DNA from: UBA6522 sp965221035
GTDB taxonomy: Bacteria; Pseudomonadota; Gammaproteobacteria; Steroidobacterales; Rariloculaceae
Assembly (NCBI GenBank): GCA_965221035.1
Contig: OZ244860.1
Coordinates: forward strand, 1,922,001-1,986,000
DNA length: 64,000 nucleotides
Reading direction: 5' to 3'
Numbering within the stretch: position 1 is the first letter of the stretch; each line of letters begins with the position of its first letter. The notes below the pieces were generated by a model. That model made no database searches. It saw only the letters and a program-made list of their open reading frames with translations, and was not told the origin of the DNA. The position numbers were made by a program, and so were the translations under genes. Below, piece by piece: positions 41,401-44,400 of this stretch.

Positions 41401-44400
41401 TGACGCCCGCGGGCAGCGCCGGGGACAGGCTGTAGCTCAGCGCGCCGCTGCCGCCGGTGGCCTCGGGCAGCGTGACGTCGGTGATCTGGACGAACTGGGT
41501 CCAGGATTGATCGGCGATGGTTTGGGTGCCGAAGCCGAGGGTGGCGGCGGTCACCGTCACCTTGAACGTGGTGGAGGCGGTGCCGCCCGTTTTGCCGTCA
41601 TCGGCGGTTACGGTGATGGTGGACTCACCTTCCGCCACGCCGGTTACGGTTACCGTGGAACCGGAAACCGCCACCGTGGCCTTGGCGGTGTCGCTGGACG
41701 CCACCGTGTAGGTCAAGGTGTCGCCGTCGGGGTCGGTGAAGGTTTCGCTGCCGGAGGTTTCCAGCGCCACGCTCACGTCCGAGCCGACCTGCACGGTCTG
41801 GTCGGCGATGGTGTTGGCCACCGTCGGCGCGTTGTTCAACGCGGTGGTTGCGATGGCGGAGTAGTCGCTGTTGGGATCGCGCGGCTCCACCGAACTGTCT
41901 TCGCAAGGCCCGCTGTAGGCGAGCACGCGAACGTCGTAGTCCACCGGGTCGAGGGCGACCCCGATTTGACCTTCGCCGTTCCCCGTAGCACCCTCCTTGA
42001 TCACGAATTGCCGCAGGCCGCCCCGGCCCGGGCCGGTCAATTCGAACACGCCATGGTCGACGTCGTTGGGATGGGGGTCATGGGCCAGGTGCCAATCGTC
42101 CCCCAGCGAGGTTTTCTTGTATTCGACCTCAAAGCCCGACCGGTTTCCGGTGAGCAGGCAGACCCCGCCGGTGTTGTCGGCCCAGCTCCAGGTCACCGTG
42201 ATTTCGCCGGTGCCGGCCACGAGGCTCAAATTGGTCGGCGCCGCGGGCCGGATGGTGTTCTGGACCGTGACTACGAACTGGTCCGAGACCGAAGCGCCGC
42301 TCGGGTCGGTTGCCGTCACCGTCACCGTCGCGGTGCCCAGGGAGAAGGCTCCGCTCACGGTCAGCGTCGAGCCCGTCAGCGAAACCGAGGCGAGACTGGT
42401 GTCGCTGGATGAGGCGCTGTAGGTCAAGGTGTCTCCATCCGGGTCGCTGAACACCGGCGTCAGGTCGATGTCGCGCGGAACGACCGTCGAGATTCTGACA
42501 TCCGCGATCGGGTTCGCCACCACCGGCGCGCTGGAGGTCACGGTGACGTCGAAGGTGTCCGAGGCCTGGCCGCCGTTGCCGTCGTCGGCGGTCAGCGTCA
42601 CTTGGGCCGTGCCCTGGGCGACGCCGGTCAGGGTCAAGGTGGTGCCGGTCAGCGTTGCGGTCGCGGTGGCGGTGGCGGAGGAAGTCACTGACAGTGTCAG
42701 CGTGTCGTTGTCGAGGTCGGTGAACACGGCGGAGACGTCCACGTCCACCGTCGCGTTCACCGCCACGGATTGGTCGTCAACCGCGTTCGCAACGGTCGGC
42801 GCCCGGTTCCCCTGGTTCACCGTGACGGTGAAATCGTCGCTGACCGTGCCGCCGTAGCCGTCGCTCGCGGTCACGGTGATGGTCGGCGCGCCCGCGGCGA
42901 CGCCGGTCACGGTGACGGTGTTGGCCGCGTTGTCCACCGCCACGGTGGCCAGCGCTGTGTCGCTGGAAGTGGCGGAGTAGGTCAGGGCGTGGCTGTCCGG
43001 GTCCGCGAACGTTTCACTGCCGGCGGTTTCCAGCGCAACCGTCACGTCCGAACCCACGTTCACCGTCTGGTCCGCAATCGCGTTCGCCACCGTGGGCGCG
43101 TTGTTGGTGACCGTGACGTCGAATTCGTCGGATACCGAATCGCCGTAGGGGTCGGTGGCGGTTACGGTGATTTTCGCGCTGCCGGCCCCCGTGCCCGTCA
43201 GCGTCAGCGTGGTGCCGGACAGCGCCACCGTGGCCTTGGACGTGTCGTTCGAGGACGCCGCGTAGGTCAAGGCGTCGTTCTCCGGGTCGCTGAACGTTGA
43301 CGAGATGTCCACCGTCACGCTGGCCTCGGCCACCACCGACTGGTCCGCGATGGCGCTGGCAACGGTGGGCGCCTGGTTCGCCGCAAGCACGGTGACGCTG
43401 GCGACCGCGCTGTATGGGCTGTAGGTATCGTCGCAGGAACTGCTGTCGCTTTGGGCCAGCAGGCGAACCTGGTACTGGACGGCGTCCAGCGCCACGCCGG
43501 ACTGGGAGCCAGGCTCCCTGCCCAGGGAGTTCGCGTCGATGGTGAACATGGTGAGCAAAGTGCCGCTGGGCACCAGGCCCCGGCTCCAATTCTCGGAGTT
43601 GTACAACTCGAACACGCCATGGTCGGCGGTGTTGGGGGTCAGTTGAACGGCTCCCTTCCAGTTCGGCTCCGTGGCTTTCTTGTATTCGAGCACGAATCTC
43701 GAACTGGCTCCGGCCATGGAACAGGCGCCGCCGGTGGTGTCGACCCAGTTCCAGTTCACCACCATCCCGGCGCGTCCCGCTTGCAGCAAGCTAATCGACG
43801 GCGCGTTGGTTTGCGAGGTCTGGGACTGGGCGGGCGTCGCGGTGACGGTGCTGGAGGCGTCGCTGTTGCCGTTGGCGTTGACGGCGCGTATCTCGAAGGC
43901 GTATTGGGTGCCGTTGGTGAGGCCGGTGACGGTGTGGCTGGTGGTGCCCGCGCCGCTGCCGGTGATGTCGCCCCAGGTTGCCGTGGCGGGCACGGCGGAA
44001 CCCGCACCGTAGCGGATCTGGTACTTGGTGATGTTGCTGTCCTGCGGATTGGACCAGGCCAGCGCGACCAGGGCGTCGCCCGCCGTGGCGCTCAGACCGG
44101 TGGGCGCGGCGGGCGTCAGTGATTCGATGGTGATGTTGAACGTGAGGCTGACCGTGTCGCCGTCCGCGTCCGTGGCGGTGTAGGTGTAGGCCGTCGCTTG
44201 CTGGAGCGTGGTCGGGGTGCCGGTGAGGGTGCGGGCGGTGGCGTCGAAGGCCAGGCCCGCCGGGGCGGCCGGGGTCAAGCTGTAGGTCAGGGTGCCGTTG
44301 CCGCTGGTGGCTTCGGGCAGGGTCAAGGTGGTGATGGCGGCGTTCTGGGTGTAGGTCTGGTCGGCAATCGTGACGCCGGCGCCGAAGCTGGGCGTGGCAT